Positions 1-9,529 are shown, counted from the stretch's first letter. The stretch: 64,000 nt of DNA from JAKVCB01 sp965243695 (GCA_965243695.1 CBDEWC010000014.1:799751-863750), one strand, 5' to 3'. Translations and numbers: made by a program. The notes: a model not told the origin generated them from the letters alone.

Positions 1-18
1 TTATCCGGAGGTGCAAGG

Positions 19-279
19 ATGCACGCTGTGGGACTTCGAGAGCAAGCCATTCAAGTGGCTCGTCGACTGGGATACGACATTCGGCAGGACTGGTTGGGGG
101 GAGAAGGGAGTGGCCACTGCCTGGTTCGTGGTCGCAAGACGCTCCTGTTAGACTTGGCTGAATCGCCTGAGAGGCAATTTGCCGCAATTCGTAATGCCCT
201 GGACGGTGAAATCCAGCTTGCCAGCGTGACCATGACCGAACAACTGGCCGACTGGCTCGATGTTCGCAGTGTTGCCTGA
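19..279 (+). CDS. Small conserved-looking hypothetical protein (86 aa)
   Basis: I do not recognise a named family. The product is a small soluble-looking protein without signal peptide or membrane segment. Its N-terminal half has a GGEGSGHCLVRGRKTLLLDL stretch that reads like a strand-turn-strand core. Similar short proteins with a G-rich/HC/LLLDLA pattern occur in planctomycetes, from memory only. The start at 19 is preceded by a GGAGGTG Shine-Dalgarno at positions 6-12, which supports translation. It converges on nadD. Its stop codon lies inside a 17-bp direct repeat, so the last residues may have been altered by that duplication. Function unknown; confidence that it is a real gene is fair. 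Confidence 0.65.
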   Translation: MHAVGLREQAIQVARRLGYDIRQDWLGGEGSGHCLVRGRKTLLLDLAESPERQFAAIRNALDGEIQLASVTMTEQLADWLDVRSVA

Positions 280-304
280 AAAGCGGTGTTGCCTGAAGAG
301 CGGT
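271..304. repeat. 17-bp tandem duplication across a stop codon
   Basis: Two adjacent copies of GTTGCCTGAAAAGCGGT differ by one base (A/G at the 11th position). The first copy holds the TGA stop (277-279) of the small upstream gene. It sits in the short gap between convergent genes. Confidence 0.85.
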
Positions 305-323
305 GGCTTGACGCCCCGAAAAC

Positions 324-938
324 TCAGGAGGATGGCCTTCGATAGAGTTGGTGTCGCTCGATGTAAGCGATAACAGGCTCGGGGGTCAGGCCTTCGATGC
401 TATCGCCAGCACGGATCTGGTTGCGAATCAAGGAGCTGCTAATTGCTACTTCTGGCATATCTATTTGGGTTGCCCCTGTCACGCAACCTGCCTTATCCAG
501 TAACTCGTTAAGTAGCCGGAGGTTGGATGCCGATTCACCTGCACGATGGGCCACGATGGGGCGGGCGAGTCGACATATTTCGCCCGGTTTATGCCAATTG
601 GGGAAATCTCGTAGGGCGTCAGCACCCATCAAGAAGTGCAATTGGTCGTGGGGATGGTCCGCCTGGATCGCCCGCAGCGTATCGACCGTGAAGCTCACCC
701 CTCCCCGGGCTATTTCCAGACGACTTAACCGAAAGGCGGAGTGGTTTAGAATAGCTTGTTGGATCATCCCGCAGCGGTGTGTCTCTTCTGCCTTGGGGCC
801 AGCTGGCTTGTGAGGCTGTTGGGCCGCCGGTGTAAACCATATTTCGTCGAGTTTAGCCTGTTGCAAGCAGCACTCGGCCAGCCTGAGATGGCCGTTGTGG
901 ATCGGGTCGAAGCTACCACCAAAAATACCTAAGTTCAT
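324..938 (-). CDS. nadD: Nicotinate-nucleotide adenylyltransferase NadD
   Basis: Transfers AMP from ATP to nicotinate mononucleotide, the penultimate step of NAD synthesis, in the cytoplasm. The protein opens with GIFGGSFDPIHNGHL, the nucleotidyltransferase signature with the HxGH motif, and has ISSSLIR near the C-terminus, the family's second ATP-binding motif (ISSTxxR type). I place the start at 938, where the NadD homology begins (MNLGIFGGSFDP). The frame is open to 1040, but the extra 34 residues are atypical and would run into the start of the divergent priA. The resulting 204 residues match the usual length of about 200. It shares an 80-bp divergent intergenic region with priA. Confidence 0.95.
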   Translation of the reverse strand: MNLGIFGGSFDPIHNGHLRLAECCLQQAKLDEIWFTPAAQQPHKPAGPKAEETHRCGMIQQAILNHSAFRLSRLEIARGGVSFTVDTLRAIQADHPHDQLHFLMGADALRDFPNWHKPGEICRLARPIVAHRAGESASNLRLLNELLDKAGCVTGATQIDMPEVAISSSLIRNQIRAGDSIEGLTPEPVIAYIERHQLYRRPSS

Positions 939-1018
939 GACTCCTGCCCGTAGTCCTCTGGGGAGGGTATCGTATCGGGTCTGGTCTGTGACTTCCACTA
1001 CGAAACTTAATTTTACCG

Positions 1019-3325
1019 ATGTCTGACCGTCAGCGATCATTGTTCGAAACAGACCCGGCTCCCTGGGAGGTCGACGACCGTGCTCAGCAGGCGGTTGCCA
1101 CCATTGTATTCAGCGAGAGTCCCCAGGGTGAATTTGATTACCTTATTCCCCCAGAGTTTCGAGAGGCGGATAACGGTGAACGGATGCTGGAACCAGGTCG
1201 CCGTGTCGAGGTTCCCTTGGGGCGGGGCAATCGACGCATGACCGGTTATTGTGTTGCCGTCGAGTTAAAGTCTTCGGGGAGACGGCTGAAACAGGTCATT
1301 GCGGTACTCGACCCAGCGCGTTTACTTTCTCCCGCGATGCTGCGTCTTGCCCGTTGGATGGCCGACTACTACATCTGCCCGCTGGGCCAGGTTTTAGACG
1401 GTATTATTCCGGCGGGGGTTCGCCACCAGGCTGGCACCCGTGAGGTGAAGTTACTCAGTGTGCCAACACATGTCCTGGCTCAAATGACCAAACTGAAGCT
1501 TCCCAAGAAACAAGCCGAAGTCTTGCAGTTGCTGGCTACCAGTGCCAAGCCACTCACCGCGACCCAAGTTGCTGCCCAGGCCGAATGTACGGTTGGACCG
1601 GTCAATAGTCTTCGGAAGAAGGGTCTTGTCGAGGAATCGGTGGTACGTGTAGCCAGCGGATCGTCAGCCGTTGGCCCCAACACCGTAGCACGGCAAGTAC
1701 CGCATGATTTGAGCGACGACCAAACGGTAGCCCTGGAGCGGGTGCTTGGCGCGATGCACGCCCGAGATCATCAAACACTTTTAATCCATGGAGTTACGGG
1801 AAGCGGTAAGACAGAAATTTACATCCGGGCGATGGAGGAGGCTGTCAGTTTTGGTCGGCAGGCGATCGTGTTGGTTCCTGAAATCAGCCTCACGCCTCAG
1901 ACCGTGGCCCGGTTTCGTGCGCGGTTTGATCGGGTTGCCATTTTGCACAGTCACTTGAGCGATGTGGAACGTCATCAGCATTGGGGACGGATTGCTCGTG
2001 GGGAAGTGGAGGTCGTTGTAGGAGCCCGCAGTGCTGTTTTTGCACCGGTTCCGCACCTTGGCATGATCATTCTTGATGAAGAGCATGAATCGACCTTCAA
2101 GCAGGAGGTTGCCCCTCGTTATCACGCACGGGATGTTGCTCGGTGGCGGGCACGTGAAGAGGGCGTACCTCTTGTTCTGGGAAGCGCCACACCTTCCCTG
2201 GAAAGCTGGCAGCAGGCACAAGTTGGTGAGTTCCAGTTAGTCGAGATGCCACGACGCGTGCTTGCCAGGGCAATGCCCGCGGTGAACACGATTGATCTGC
2301 GGTTGCAGGAACACAGTCGCCACTCGCGCGGATCGATCAGCCGCCCACTGGCTCAGGCGATCCAGACAAGTCTTCATGATGGAGGGCAAGTCATATTGAT
2401 GCTGAACCGTCGCGGTTATTCGACGCACATTCAATGTCCCCAGTGTGGGGGTGTCGTGATATGCCCTCACTGCGACATGTCACTCACCTTTCACCGTCAG
2501 ACCAATTCCGCCATTTGTCACTATTGCGAATATGAGATTACGGCTCCTTCGGAATGCCCCGACTGTAAATTTGGGGGAATCCGTTATTCGGGGTTGGGAA
2601 CGCAAAAGCTTGAAGATGAGGTGGCAGCCCGATTTCCTGAGTATGTTTGTGTTCGCATGGATACTGACACCATGCGTCGGCCGGGAAGTCATCAAGCTGC
2701 ACTGACGGCATTTCGCGAAGGCGAGGCGCAAATTTTGCTGGGGACACAAATGATTGCTAAAGGTCTTGATTTTCCCAATGTGACGTTGGTGGGCGTCATC
2801 AATGCCGATACGGCTTTGCATTTACCTGATTTCAGGGCAGCGGAGCGAACCTTTCAGTTGGTCACTCAAGTTGCGGGGCGCACGGGGAGGGGTGAAAAAG
2901 GAGGGCAGGTGGTTGTGCAGACATTTTCGCCAGACCACCCAGCCATTGTGGCGGCTACTCACCACGACTATGAAGCGTTCACACAGCATGAACTGCCGGC
3001 GCGCGAATTTGCCAAGTATCCTCCGTTTACGTCTCTTGTCCGTATTGTCTTTCGAGGTGAAGATGAACAGCTCACTGGTTTGGTTGCTGAAGAATACACG
3101 AAGAGCTTGATCCGAAGCGCCGAAGCCCATGACGAAGAGATCCGTGTACGGGGTCCCGCTCCTGCTCCCTTCGCAAAACTGCGTGGCTGCTACCGTTTTC
3201 ACCTGCAAATGCAGTCGACCAACGTTGCCGCAATCCGGGAGATCGTGTTTGAGGTGGCTGCCGAAGTGAAGCTGCCAGACAAGGTGACCTGGACCATCGA
3301 CGTCGACCCGGTCGACATGTTGTAA
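1019..3325 (+). CDS. priA: Primosomal protein N' (PriA helicase)
   Basis: Superfamily 2 DNA helicase that reloads the replisome at stalled forks. In order it shows an N-terminal 3'-DNA-binding domain (about residues 27-120), a Walker A motif GVTGSGKT at about 258-265, the DEEH box at about 353-356, GSATPS (motif III), then the zinc-binding insert with paired Cys motifs (CPQCGGVVICPHC and CHYCEYEITAPSECPDC) and the C-terminal helicase lobe ending in QVAGRTGRG. At 768 residues the length is typical or slightly long. Divergent from nadD and followed after 124 bp by a sensor kinase. All catalytic motifs are intact, so it should be functional. Confidence 0.97.
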   Translation: MSDRQRSLFETDPAPWEVDDRAQQAVATIVFSESPQGEFDYLIPPEFREADNGERMLEPGRRVEVPLGRGNRRMTGYCVAVELKSSGRRLKQVIAVLDPARLLSPAMLRLARWMADYYICPLGQVLDGIIPAGVRHQAGTREVKLLSVPTHVLAQMTKLKLPKKQAEVLQLLATSAKPLTATQVAAQAECTVGPVNSLRKKGLVEESVVRVASGSSAVGPNTVARQVPHDLSDDQTVALERVLGAMHARDHQTLLIHGVTGSGKTEIYIRAMEEAVSFGRQAIVLVPEISLTPQTVARFRARFDRVAILHSHLSDVERHQHWGRIARGEVEVVVGARSAVFAPVPHLGMIILDEEHESTFKQEVAPRYHARDVARWRAREEGVPLVLGSATPSLESWQQAQVGEFQLVEMPRRVLARAMPAVNTIDLRLQEHSRHSRGSISRPLAQAIQTSLHDGGQVILMLNRRGYSTHIQCPQCGGVVICPHCDMSLTFHRQTNSAICHYCEYEITAPSECPDCKFGGIRYSGLGTQKLEDEVAARFPEYVCVRMDTDTMRRPGSHQAALTAFREGEAQILLGTQMIAKGLDFPNVTLVGVINADTALHLPDFRAAERTFQLVTQVAGRTGRGEKGGQVVVQTFSPDHPAIVAATHHDYEAFTQHELPAREFAKYPPFTSLVRIVFRGEDEQLTGLVAEEYTKSLIRSAEAHDEEIRVRGPAPAPFAKLRGCYRFHLQMQSTNVAAIREIVFEVAAEVKLPDKVTWTIDVDPVDML

Positions 3326-3449
3326 CCAGTTTCGTAGTTCTACTTAGCCAGGAAAGTGTGCAATTTCGCTACGGCCGCAGGTGTTGGCCCTTGGGAGTTT
3401 CCTCTGGCTGCACTTGGATCAATGGGTCTGGCTACCGTAGAATCAAGGT

Positions 3450-5270
3450 ATGTCGTATCGTACCTTCAAACGTGTCCTGGGTGAAACGAGTCTTGAACGC
3501 AAATGTCGTTGGTGGTTTGGTATTTCGCTAGCTGTGATGCTGCTGATCAGTTTCACGTGGTATCAACGGGAGACCGACAAGCAAGTCGAGCGGAGCACCC
3601 AGGAATTAGCTCGAGAATTGGTGCGGGCTGGATTACTGGAAATCCATCTTGAGCATCTTGGAGAAATGGAACGGGGCCCCGCAAAAGGGGACTCGGTAGC
3701 GGGCGACCTGGAGAACCGCTACGACACCGACTTCTACCGTGCTTTTAACGAAAGTGCCCGTGATCTAAAACTGGGCCGCGACTTTGAGTGGCGGGCCTTA
3801 AAGCCGCATGCCACGGATGCGGAAGTCGATTATCTCGACGACACCGAGCAGCAACTCATTGAAGCCCTCCAGCGTGTTTCAATGGACGCAGAAATTGACC
3901 AGGTCGAGATCAAGCGAGACCGTGTTCATACTAACGATGAGGGAGAACGGGAATATCTCTACTACCATCCACTTCGCGCCAGTGGCGATTGTCGCGAGTG
4001 TCATAACAAGGTGTTGGGAGAAGACTGGAAGGAAGGCGATCTGATGGCCGTTGGTCGGATTACCATCAATCACCAGCCAACCGTCGATGCCAAAGCCAAG
4101 AACCAGGCTCTTGCCTGGACACAAGCTGTTGTGGTGGGCGCTCTCTCGATGCTCTCCTTGTGGGCCATTGTCCGCTATGTCATCGTCAAACCGGTGACCC
4201 ACCTCCGCGATATCAGTAACGCGGTTCGCCAGGGGGATACCGATCAACGAGCCCAGATTCGCACCGGCGATGAATTTGAGGAACTGGGTGCTGCCTTCAA
4301 CCGCATGTTGCGACAGTTATTGAGCCAGCAGGAAGAGTTGCAAATCGTGAACGAGGAACTCGATACGCGGCTTGATGAACTTGCCCAGGCCAACATGCGA
4401 TTGTTCGAAATGAACCGTTTGAAAGGAGATTTCCTGGCCACCGTCAGCCACGAATTGCGCACCCCTCTGAACAGCATCATTGGTTTTAGCGATGTTCTGA
4501 CGACGATTGATACGCTCAGCGACAAACAACGCCGGTACGCGACAAACATTCAACGCTCGGGACGAATTCTCCTGGATATGATCGATGACATTTTGGACCT
4601 CGCCAAGGTAGAAAATGGCAAGATGGATGTGAAGCCCAGCGAGTTTGGGATTGGAGCTGTCGTGGCCGCCCAATGCGATATGGCACGCCCCCTGACCGAA
4701 AGAAAAAATATCGACCTGGTCCACACAGTGGACCCTGATCTTCCTTCCATGTTTCAAGATCAAGCCAAGGTGCAGCAGATTCTTAATAACTTGCTGTCCA
4801 ATGCAATCAAGTTCACGCCTGAGGGAGGGCGCATTGATGTAAAGGTCAACCGCCATTCTGGCGGTGATATGCAGCTGACCGTTTCCGATACGGGTGTTGG
4901 CATTAGCGAAGAAGAGCAGTCCTTGATTTTCGAGAAGTTTCGACAGGGGACGAGCGCCGTTCCGGGAGCAGATGCCATGACCCGCGAGCATTCAGGGACC
5001 GGGCTGGGATTATCGATTGTCCGCGAACTGTGCCGTCTGCTGGGAGGTGAGGTTACCCTGCAAAGCGAACTCGGTAAAGGAAGTTCTTTTTATGTCCATT
5101 TGCCCTGGCAACTTGAAACTGAAACGCGTTTCGAAAATCCTCAAAACGATGAACTGGAAGCCTTGACCCGACCCTTGCCAGGTGTTGCTGTCGGCAAGAG
5201 GACTGGTCAGCAGGCTGGCAATAGTGACAATGTGGGTCCGCCCACGACCACGATTTCATCGACTCCTTAG
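3450..5270 (+). CDS. Membrane sensor histidine kinase with periplasmic CxxCH motif
   Basis: Autophosphorylating sensor kinase. Residues about 25-42 form a first membrane helix. The extracytoplasmic domain up to about 225 resembles DUF3365/Tll0287-type sensors and contains C181-R-E-C184-H185, a c-type haem attachment motif. A second helix (about 225-246) leads into a HAMP linker, a coiled coil, the HisKA box with phospho-acceptor His334 in VSHELRTPLNSIIGFS, and an HATPase domain with N, G1 and G2 boxes (NNLLSNAIKF, DTGVGI, GTGLGLSI). The haem motif suggests redox, O2 or NO sensing, which is inference. No receiver or response regulator gene is adjacent, so its partner lies elsewhere. The Ser/Thr-rich C-terminal tail after about residue 560 has no recognisable domain. 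Confidence 0.92.
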   Translation: MSYRTFKRVLGETSLERKCRWWFGISLAVMLLISFTWYQRETDKQVERSTQELARELVRAGLLEIHLEHLGEMERGPAKGDSVAGDLENRYDTDFYRAFNESARDLKLGRDFEWRALKPHATDAEVDYLDDTEQQLIEALQRVSMDAEIDQVEIKRDRVHTNDEGEREYLYYHPLRASGDCRECHNKVLGEDWKEGDLMAVGRITINHQPTVDAKAKNQALAWTQAVVVGALSMLSLWAIVRYVIVKPVTHLRDISNAVRQGDTDQRAQIRTGDEFEELGAAFNRMLRQLLSQQEELQIVNEELDTRLDELAQANMRLFEMNRLKGDFLATVSHELRTPLNSIIGFSDVLTTIDTLSDKQRRYATNIQRSGRILLDMIDDILDLAKVENGKMDVKPSEFGIGAVVAAQCDMARPLTERKNIDLVHTVDPDLPSMFQDQAKVQQILNNLLSNAIKFTPEGGRIDVKVNRHSGGDMQLTVSDTGVGISEEEQSLIFEKFRQGTSAVPGADAMTREHSGTGLGLSIVRELCRLLGGEVTLQSELGKGSSFYVHLPWQLETETRFENPQNDELEALTRPLPGVAVGKRTGQQAGNSDNVGPPTTTISSTP

Positions 5271-5373
5271 GCAGTGCCTTCCGGCGTGCCTGGAGGTTTC
5301 CTTTGTGGGACTTGGAGTCCCCGCCGTTGTTGTGTTCACCCGCCTTCCATCACCGGAGGTAAAAAGTCGATTT

Positions 5374-5823
5374 ATGTCCGAAGTTCAGCTCTATACCGAT
5401 GGGGGGTGCAGTGGCAATCCGGGTCCAGGAGGATGGGCATTCCTGCTTCGGCATGCTGTTTCCGGCAAGGAGATGGAAGATTCTGGCGGGGAACCTGAAA
5501 CCACCAACAATCGTATGGAATTGACCGCTGTGGTTCGTGGGTTAGGAGTGCTTACGCGACAGACGCAGGTCGAACTTTTTACCGACAGCGTCTATGTCGG
5601 CAAAGGGATTAGCGAGTGGCTTGCAAAGTGGAAGGCCAATGGTTGGCGTCGTCGTGAAGGGAAACGGTGGGCCGCGGTCAAAAATGAGGATCTCTGGCGA
5701 GAACTGGACCAGTTGCTCGGAAATCATGTGGTGACCTACACCCGCGTGGCTGGGCACAGTGGCCACCTGGAAAACGATCGGGTCGACGAGCTCGCTGTTG
5801 CAGCCTATCAAAAATATCTTTGA
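5374..5823 (+). CDS. rnhA: Ribonuclease HI
   Basis: Degrades the RNA strand of RNA-DNA hybrids such as Okazaki primers and R-loops. All four acidic catalytic residues are visible in context: the Asp in YTDGGCSGNPGPGGW, the Glu in NNRMELTA, the Asp in LFTDSVYVGKGI, and the late Asp in HLENDRVDELA, preceded by the VAGHSG loop His. I chose the ATG at 5374 because homology starts at MSEVQLYTDGG and a GGAGGT sits at 5355-5360. The frame is open further upstream, but that would overlap the kinase gene and add about 64 unrelated residues. The 149-residue length fits bacterial RNase HI. It precedes recG, another R-loop and fork-repair enzyme. Confidence 0.95.
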   Translation: MSEVQLYTDGGCSGNPGPGGWAFLLRHAVSGKEMEDSGGEPETTNNRMELTAVVRGLGVLTRQTQVELFTDSVYVGKGISEWLAKWKANGWRRREGKRWAAVKNEDLWRELDQLLGNHVVTYTRVAGHSGHLENDRVDELAVAAYQKYL

Positions 5824-5939
5824 GGCAATTCGGTCCTCCTGCCGATAAAACCGGTTTGGTGAGGGCCCTGCGAATACGCTCAATTTGCCGCTTTTTTTCC
5901 AAGGCTGGCATAACGCCACTTCGGTTCTACAATGACAGC

Positions 5940-8063
5940 ATGGATGCGACGAAGCGTGAAGGAGAAGGTGCCGCTCAAAAAAATACCGCCCCCGCGGAGG
6001 TATTGGCAACTCCCGTGTCCCAGGTTCGCGAGGTCACTTCGCAGTGGGTGCCGCTGTTGGACAAATTGGGTATTCGCACCGCTGCCGATCTCTTGTTTTT
6101 CTTTCCCCGCGATTACGAGGACCTCTCAGATCGCCGAGACATTGCCGACTTGGAGGAAGAAAAACTACAAACGGTACGTGGGCAGGTGGTTGAAGTGGAC
6201 GGCCAGTCGAGTGGCTTTGGCAAGAGTCGTATTGGTGTGCTGGTTCGCGACGATACCGATTCCATTCGGGCAATCTGGTTTAACCAGCCCTTCATGCGAC
6301 GTAAATTTCGGGTGGGACAACATGTCCTGATGTCGGCCAAGCCACGTTCCCAGAGCGGGCGGTGGGAAATGGCGCATCCGCGGGTCAGTTGGCTTGACCA
6401 TCCTGAGGAAGGAGCGGGTGTTGACTTGCTACCGCTCTATCCACTGACCGAAGGGCTCAAACAATACCAGGTGCGTCGGATTGTCACCGCTGCGCTGGAA
6501 GATTACGCCGACGCTCTTGAAGAGGTATTTCCTGAATCGCTGCTCGCGAGCCTCGATTTGCAACCACTTCATGCAGCGCTGCGGTCGATTCATAACCCTG
6601 CCAGTCGGACTGAACTGTTGGTTGCCCGCCGGCGTTTCATCTACCAGGAATTGTTCATTCTCCAACTTGCACTTGCTGCCCGCCGTTGGCAACAAAAGGT
6701 CGGTTTTCGCGCTCCAGCCCTGCCTGCCAGTGCACAAATCGATGCGCGTATCACGCGCCTGTTTCCGTTTGAGCTAACCTCCGGACAACGGGAAGCGATC
6801 CAGCAAGTGGCAGACGACATTGCCAGCGAAACACCCATGAACCGCCTGCTCCAGGGAGATGTTGGTAGCGGAAAGACGGTGGTGGCGGTTTATGCAATTC
6901 TCACAGCCGTCTCGCACGGATACCAGGCAGCATTGATGGCACCCACTGAAATCCTTGCCCGTCAACATATCAACACGCTCGGAAAACTGCTTGAAAAAAG
7001 TCGAGTTCGGTGTCGGCTGCTGACTGGAAGTGTCACTGCCAAAGAACGGGCCGAAGTCCTCCAGGAAATTAAAGCTGGCGAAGTTGATGTAGTGATCGGT
7101 ACCCATTCGGTGGTCCAGCAAGACGTGGAGTTTTCCAAGCTTGGACTTGTCGTGATCGACGAGCAACACAAGTTTGGCGTCCGCCAACGGGCAGCTATCC
7201 GCCAGGGTCATTATTCCCCTCATTATCTGGTGATGACTGCGACACCGATCCCGCGAACTGTGAGCATGGCACTGTTTGGCGATTTGGACGTATCGGTTTT
7301 GCGCGACATGCCACCGGGAAGGTGTCCCGTGAGTACTTACCTCATTGAGCCAGATCACCAGCAGAAGTGGTGGAATTTTGTCCGCGAGAAACTCCGCGAA
7401 GGGCGCCAAGCCTTTGTGGTGGCTCCGCTGGTCGACGAGTCGGAAAACTTCGCCGCCAGAAGTGTTGCAGAAGCCTTTGAGCAGCTCACGAATGGTGAAT
7501 TAGAGGCATTTCGCGTAGGGTTGGTGCATGGGCGGCTGCACCCCCATGAAAAAGAACAAGCGATGTTAGAGTTCCGCAGTGGGAAAATCCAAGTGTTGGT
7601 TTCGACGACCGTCATCGAAGTTGGCGTCGACGTTCCCAATGCGACGATTATGGTGGTCGACTCCCCAGAACGTTTTGGTCTCTCCCAATTGCATCAATTG
7701 CGGGGCCGGATTGGTCGAGGGGCAAATCCAGGCTTCTGCGCTGTGCTGGTCGACGAGCAACTCAGTGATTCGGCCCGAGAGCGACTCAATGCGTTTGTCT
7801 CGACCAGCGACGGGTTTGAACTGGCGGAACTTGATTTTGATCTCCGCGGACCTGGCGATTTATTTGGGACCCGCCAGCACGGCTTGCCCCCGATGCGGAT
7901 GGCGGACTTGCGTCGAGATCGCCAGATTCTGGAGGAAGCACGGCGGGAATCACAGGCCCTGTTTGCCAAAGATCCCGGTTTGAGTAGGCCGGAGCATGCC
8001 CGCCTCCGCCGACAGATGCTGAAGCGTTATGGACAGGCCTTGGAATTGGCCGATGTTGGTTGA
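5940..8063 (+). CDS. recG: ATP-dependent DNA helicase RecG
   Basis: Branch-migration helicase that remodels stalled forks and R-loops. It has an N-terminal wedge/OB region (GQVVEVDGQ ... GVLVRDDTDSIRAIWFN), Walker A GDVGSGKT, the RecG-type DEQH box (VVIDEQHKFGVRQRAA), TATPIPRT (motif III), and the C-terminal lobe with STTVIEVGVDVPNAT and HQLRGRIGRG. The ATG at 5940 gives 707 residues, close to the family norm. The frame stays open to 5820, but those 40 residues (Arg-rich, no similarity) look untranslated. The stop codon is embedded in the first unit of a 16-bp four-copy tandem repeat, so the last few residues (ADVG) may be a product of repeat growth. Confidence 0.95.
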   Translation: MDATKREGEGAAQKNTAPAEVLATPVSQVREVTSQWVPLLDKLGIRTAADLLFFFPRDYEDLSDRRDIADLEEEKLQTVRGQVVEVDGQSSGFGKSRIGVLVRDDTDSIRAIWFNQPFMRRKFRVGQHVLMSAKPRSQSGRWEMAHPRVSWLDHPEEGAGVDLLPLYPLTEGLKQYQVRRIVTAALEDYADALEEVFPESLLASLDLQPLHAALRSIHNPASRTELLVARRRFIYQELFILQLALAARRWQQKVGFRAPALPASAQIDARITRLFPFELTSGQREAIQQVADDIASETPMNRLLQGDVGSGKTVVAVYAILTAVSHGYQAALMAPTEILARQHINTLGKLLEKSRVRCRLLTGSVTAKERAEVLQEIKAGEVDVVIGTHSVVQQDVEFSKLGLVVIDEQHKFGVRQRAAIRQGHYSPHYLVMTATPIPRTVSMALFGDLDVSVLRDMPPGRCPVSTYLIEPDHQQKWWNFVREKLREGRQAFVVAPLVDESENFAARSVAEAFEQLTNGELEAFRVGLVHGRLHPHEKEQAMLEFRSGKIQVLVSTTVIEVGVDVPNATIMVVDSPERFGLSQLHQLRGRIGRGANPGFCAVLVDEQLSDSARERLNAFVSTSDGFELAELDFDLRGPGDLFGTRQHGLPPMRMADLRRDRQILEEARRESQALFAKDPGLSRPEHARLRRQMLKRYGQALELADVG

Positions 8064-8118
8064 AAGGGCCGTTGGTTGAAAGGGCCGTTGGTTGAAAGGG
8101 CCGTTGGTTGAAAGGGCC
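8055..8118. repeat. Four perfect 16-bp tandem repeats spanning the recG stop
   Basis: GTTGGTTGAAAGGGCC occurs four times without mismatch (8055-8070, 8071-8086, 8087-8102, 8103-8118). The recG stop TGA (8061-8063) lies in unit 1. Perfect identity suggests recent expansion. The rest of the gap up to mqnE, about 100 bp, shows nothing recognisable. Confidence 0.95.
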
Positions 8119-8218
8119 AATGTGACCGCAAGAGCTTTTATACGCCTCGTGTTCAAGCGACCGGAAAGCAGGTTGGCAATTCCCGGATACTTCACCACTG
8201 GAACTCCGGCAATGGGGT

Positions 8219-9358
8219 TCAGGCATTGGCAGTGATGGCCTCGGTAGCCTGCCATCCAGTTTCATCCCGTTCAATTTGTCGATAGAGCGTGTCGCGTTCA
8301 ATCGGGTCGCGACCAGCCTCGGTAATCAGACGACGGATTGCTACATCACTGAGAACTTCGGGGGTGGTCGCACCTGCGTCGTGATAGATGAGTTCGTGAC
8401 GGACCGTACCGTCGATATCGTCGGCTCCATAGGAGAGTGCGATTTGTGCCGTACCAATTCCCAACATGATCCAGTACGCCTTGATATGAGGCACGTTGTC
8501 GAGCATCAGTCGACTGATTGCCATAACGCGCAAGTCAACAAGGCTCGAAGCTTTCGGGATGTGGGCGAGGCCTGTGTTTTCCGGGTGAAAGGCAAGTGGG
8601 ATAAACGTTTGCAGCCCTCCCGTTTCATCCTGTAATTCGCGTAGCCGAATTAAATGATCGATTCGATGGTACGGTTTTTCAATATGCCCATAGAGCATCG
8701 TGCAGTTGGATCGCAAGCCAAGTTCGTGTGCTGTCCGATGGACTTCAAACCAACATCGTGAGTCGGCCTTATGCTCGCAAATCTGATTGCGAATTTCTGG
8801 GTGAAAGATTTCGGCCCCACCTCCCGGCAGGCTTCCGAGTCCAGCATCGATCATGTCTTCCAGTACTTCTCGAACCGACTTTTTTGCCAAACGGCAGAAC
8901 CAATCGATTTCCACAGGCGTCCATGCTTTCAGGTGGAGTTGTGGATAGGCCTCATGCAGCATACGAATGAGGTTCACGTACCAGTCATAATTCTTTTGGT
9001 GGTGTAGTCCTCCCACGATGTGCATTTCGGTACAACCGTTTTGGGTTGCTTCGGCACCACGTTCCAAGATTTGCTCATCGCTCATGACGTAACCTTTTGG
9101 GTCACGTAAATCGGAACGAAATGCGCAAAAAACGCATCGGTAAACACAAACGTTTGTTGGGTTCAGGTGGGTGTTGATGTTGTAGTAGGCCGCATTGCCG
9201 TTTTTGCGCTCGCGGACAATGTTTGCCAGTTCGCCCAGTTCCGGAAGCGGAATGGTTGGTTGCTCAAGCAGTAACCCGTCTTCCATCGTCAACCGCTCTC
9301 CCGCTTCGACTTTGTCACGGATTGGCTGCAGTGTGGGGCTGGCAGTTCGAAGCATCAT
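8219..9358 (-). CDS. mqnE: Aminofutalosine synthase MqnE (radical SAM)
   Basis: Catalyses radical addition of SAM-derived adenosyl to carboxyvinyl-oxybenzoate, giving aminofutalosine in the futalosine route to menaquinone. The CX3CX2C cluster motif is CVYRCVFC; downstream are LPGGGAEIF and TMLYGHIE, which I associate with MqnE rather than the related cyclase MqnC. I use the ATG at 9358 (379 residues). The frame is open to 9433, but the added Pro-rich 25 residues are not typical of the family. It is the last gene of a minus-strand run menG-ubiX-mqnP-mqnE, and the shared function supports co-transcription, although the gap to mqnP is 171 bp. Confidence 0.92.
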   Translation of the reverse strand: MMLRTASPTLQPIRDKVEAGERLTMEDGLLLEQPTIPLPELGELANIVRERKNGNAAYYNINTHLNPTNVCVYRCVFCAFRSDLRDPKGYVMSDEQILERGAEATQNGCTEMHIVGGLHHQKNYDWYVNLIRMLHEAYPQLHLKAWTPVEIDWFCRLAKKSVREVLEDMIDAGLGSLPGGGAEIFHPEIRNQICEHKADSRCWFEVHRTAHELGLRSNCTMLYGHIEKPYHRIDHLIRLRELQDETGGLQTFIPLAFHPENTGLAHIPKASSLVDLRVMAISRLMLDNVPHIKAYWIMLGIGTAQIALSYGADDIDGTVRHELIYHDAGATTPEVLSDVAIRRLITEAGRDPIERDTLYRQIERDETGWQATEAITANA

Positions 9359-9529
9359 GGCATTGGGGGGTTGGGAATGTACGGTAGTCAATCGGTAGTC
9401 AAGCGGTTCGATGCCAGGCTGTGGGCAAGGCACCCAATTATGGTCAGCGCACCCAGGCCGGTTAGTATCGCCAATATGGCCTGTCGTGCAAAGCGAATGG
9501 AGTCAGGCCAAGTCGTTTCATCGACCTCA

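Noticed and set aside
7786..8301. 171-residue frame antisense to the recG 3' end
   Set aside because: It exists because the 16-bp repeat array is open in that frame; no start signal or known family.
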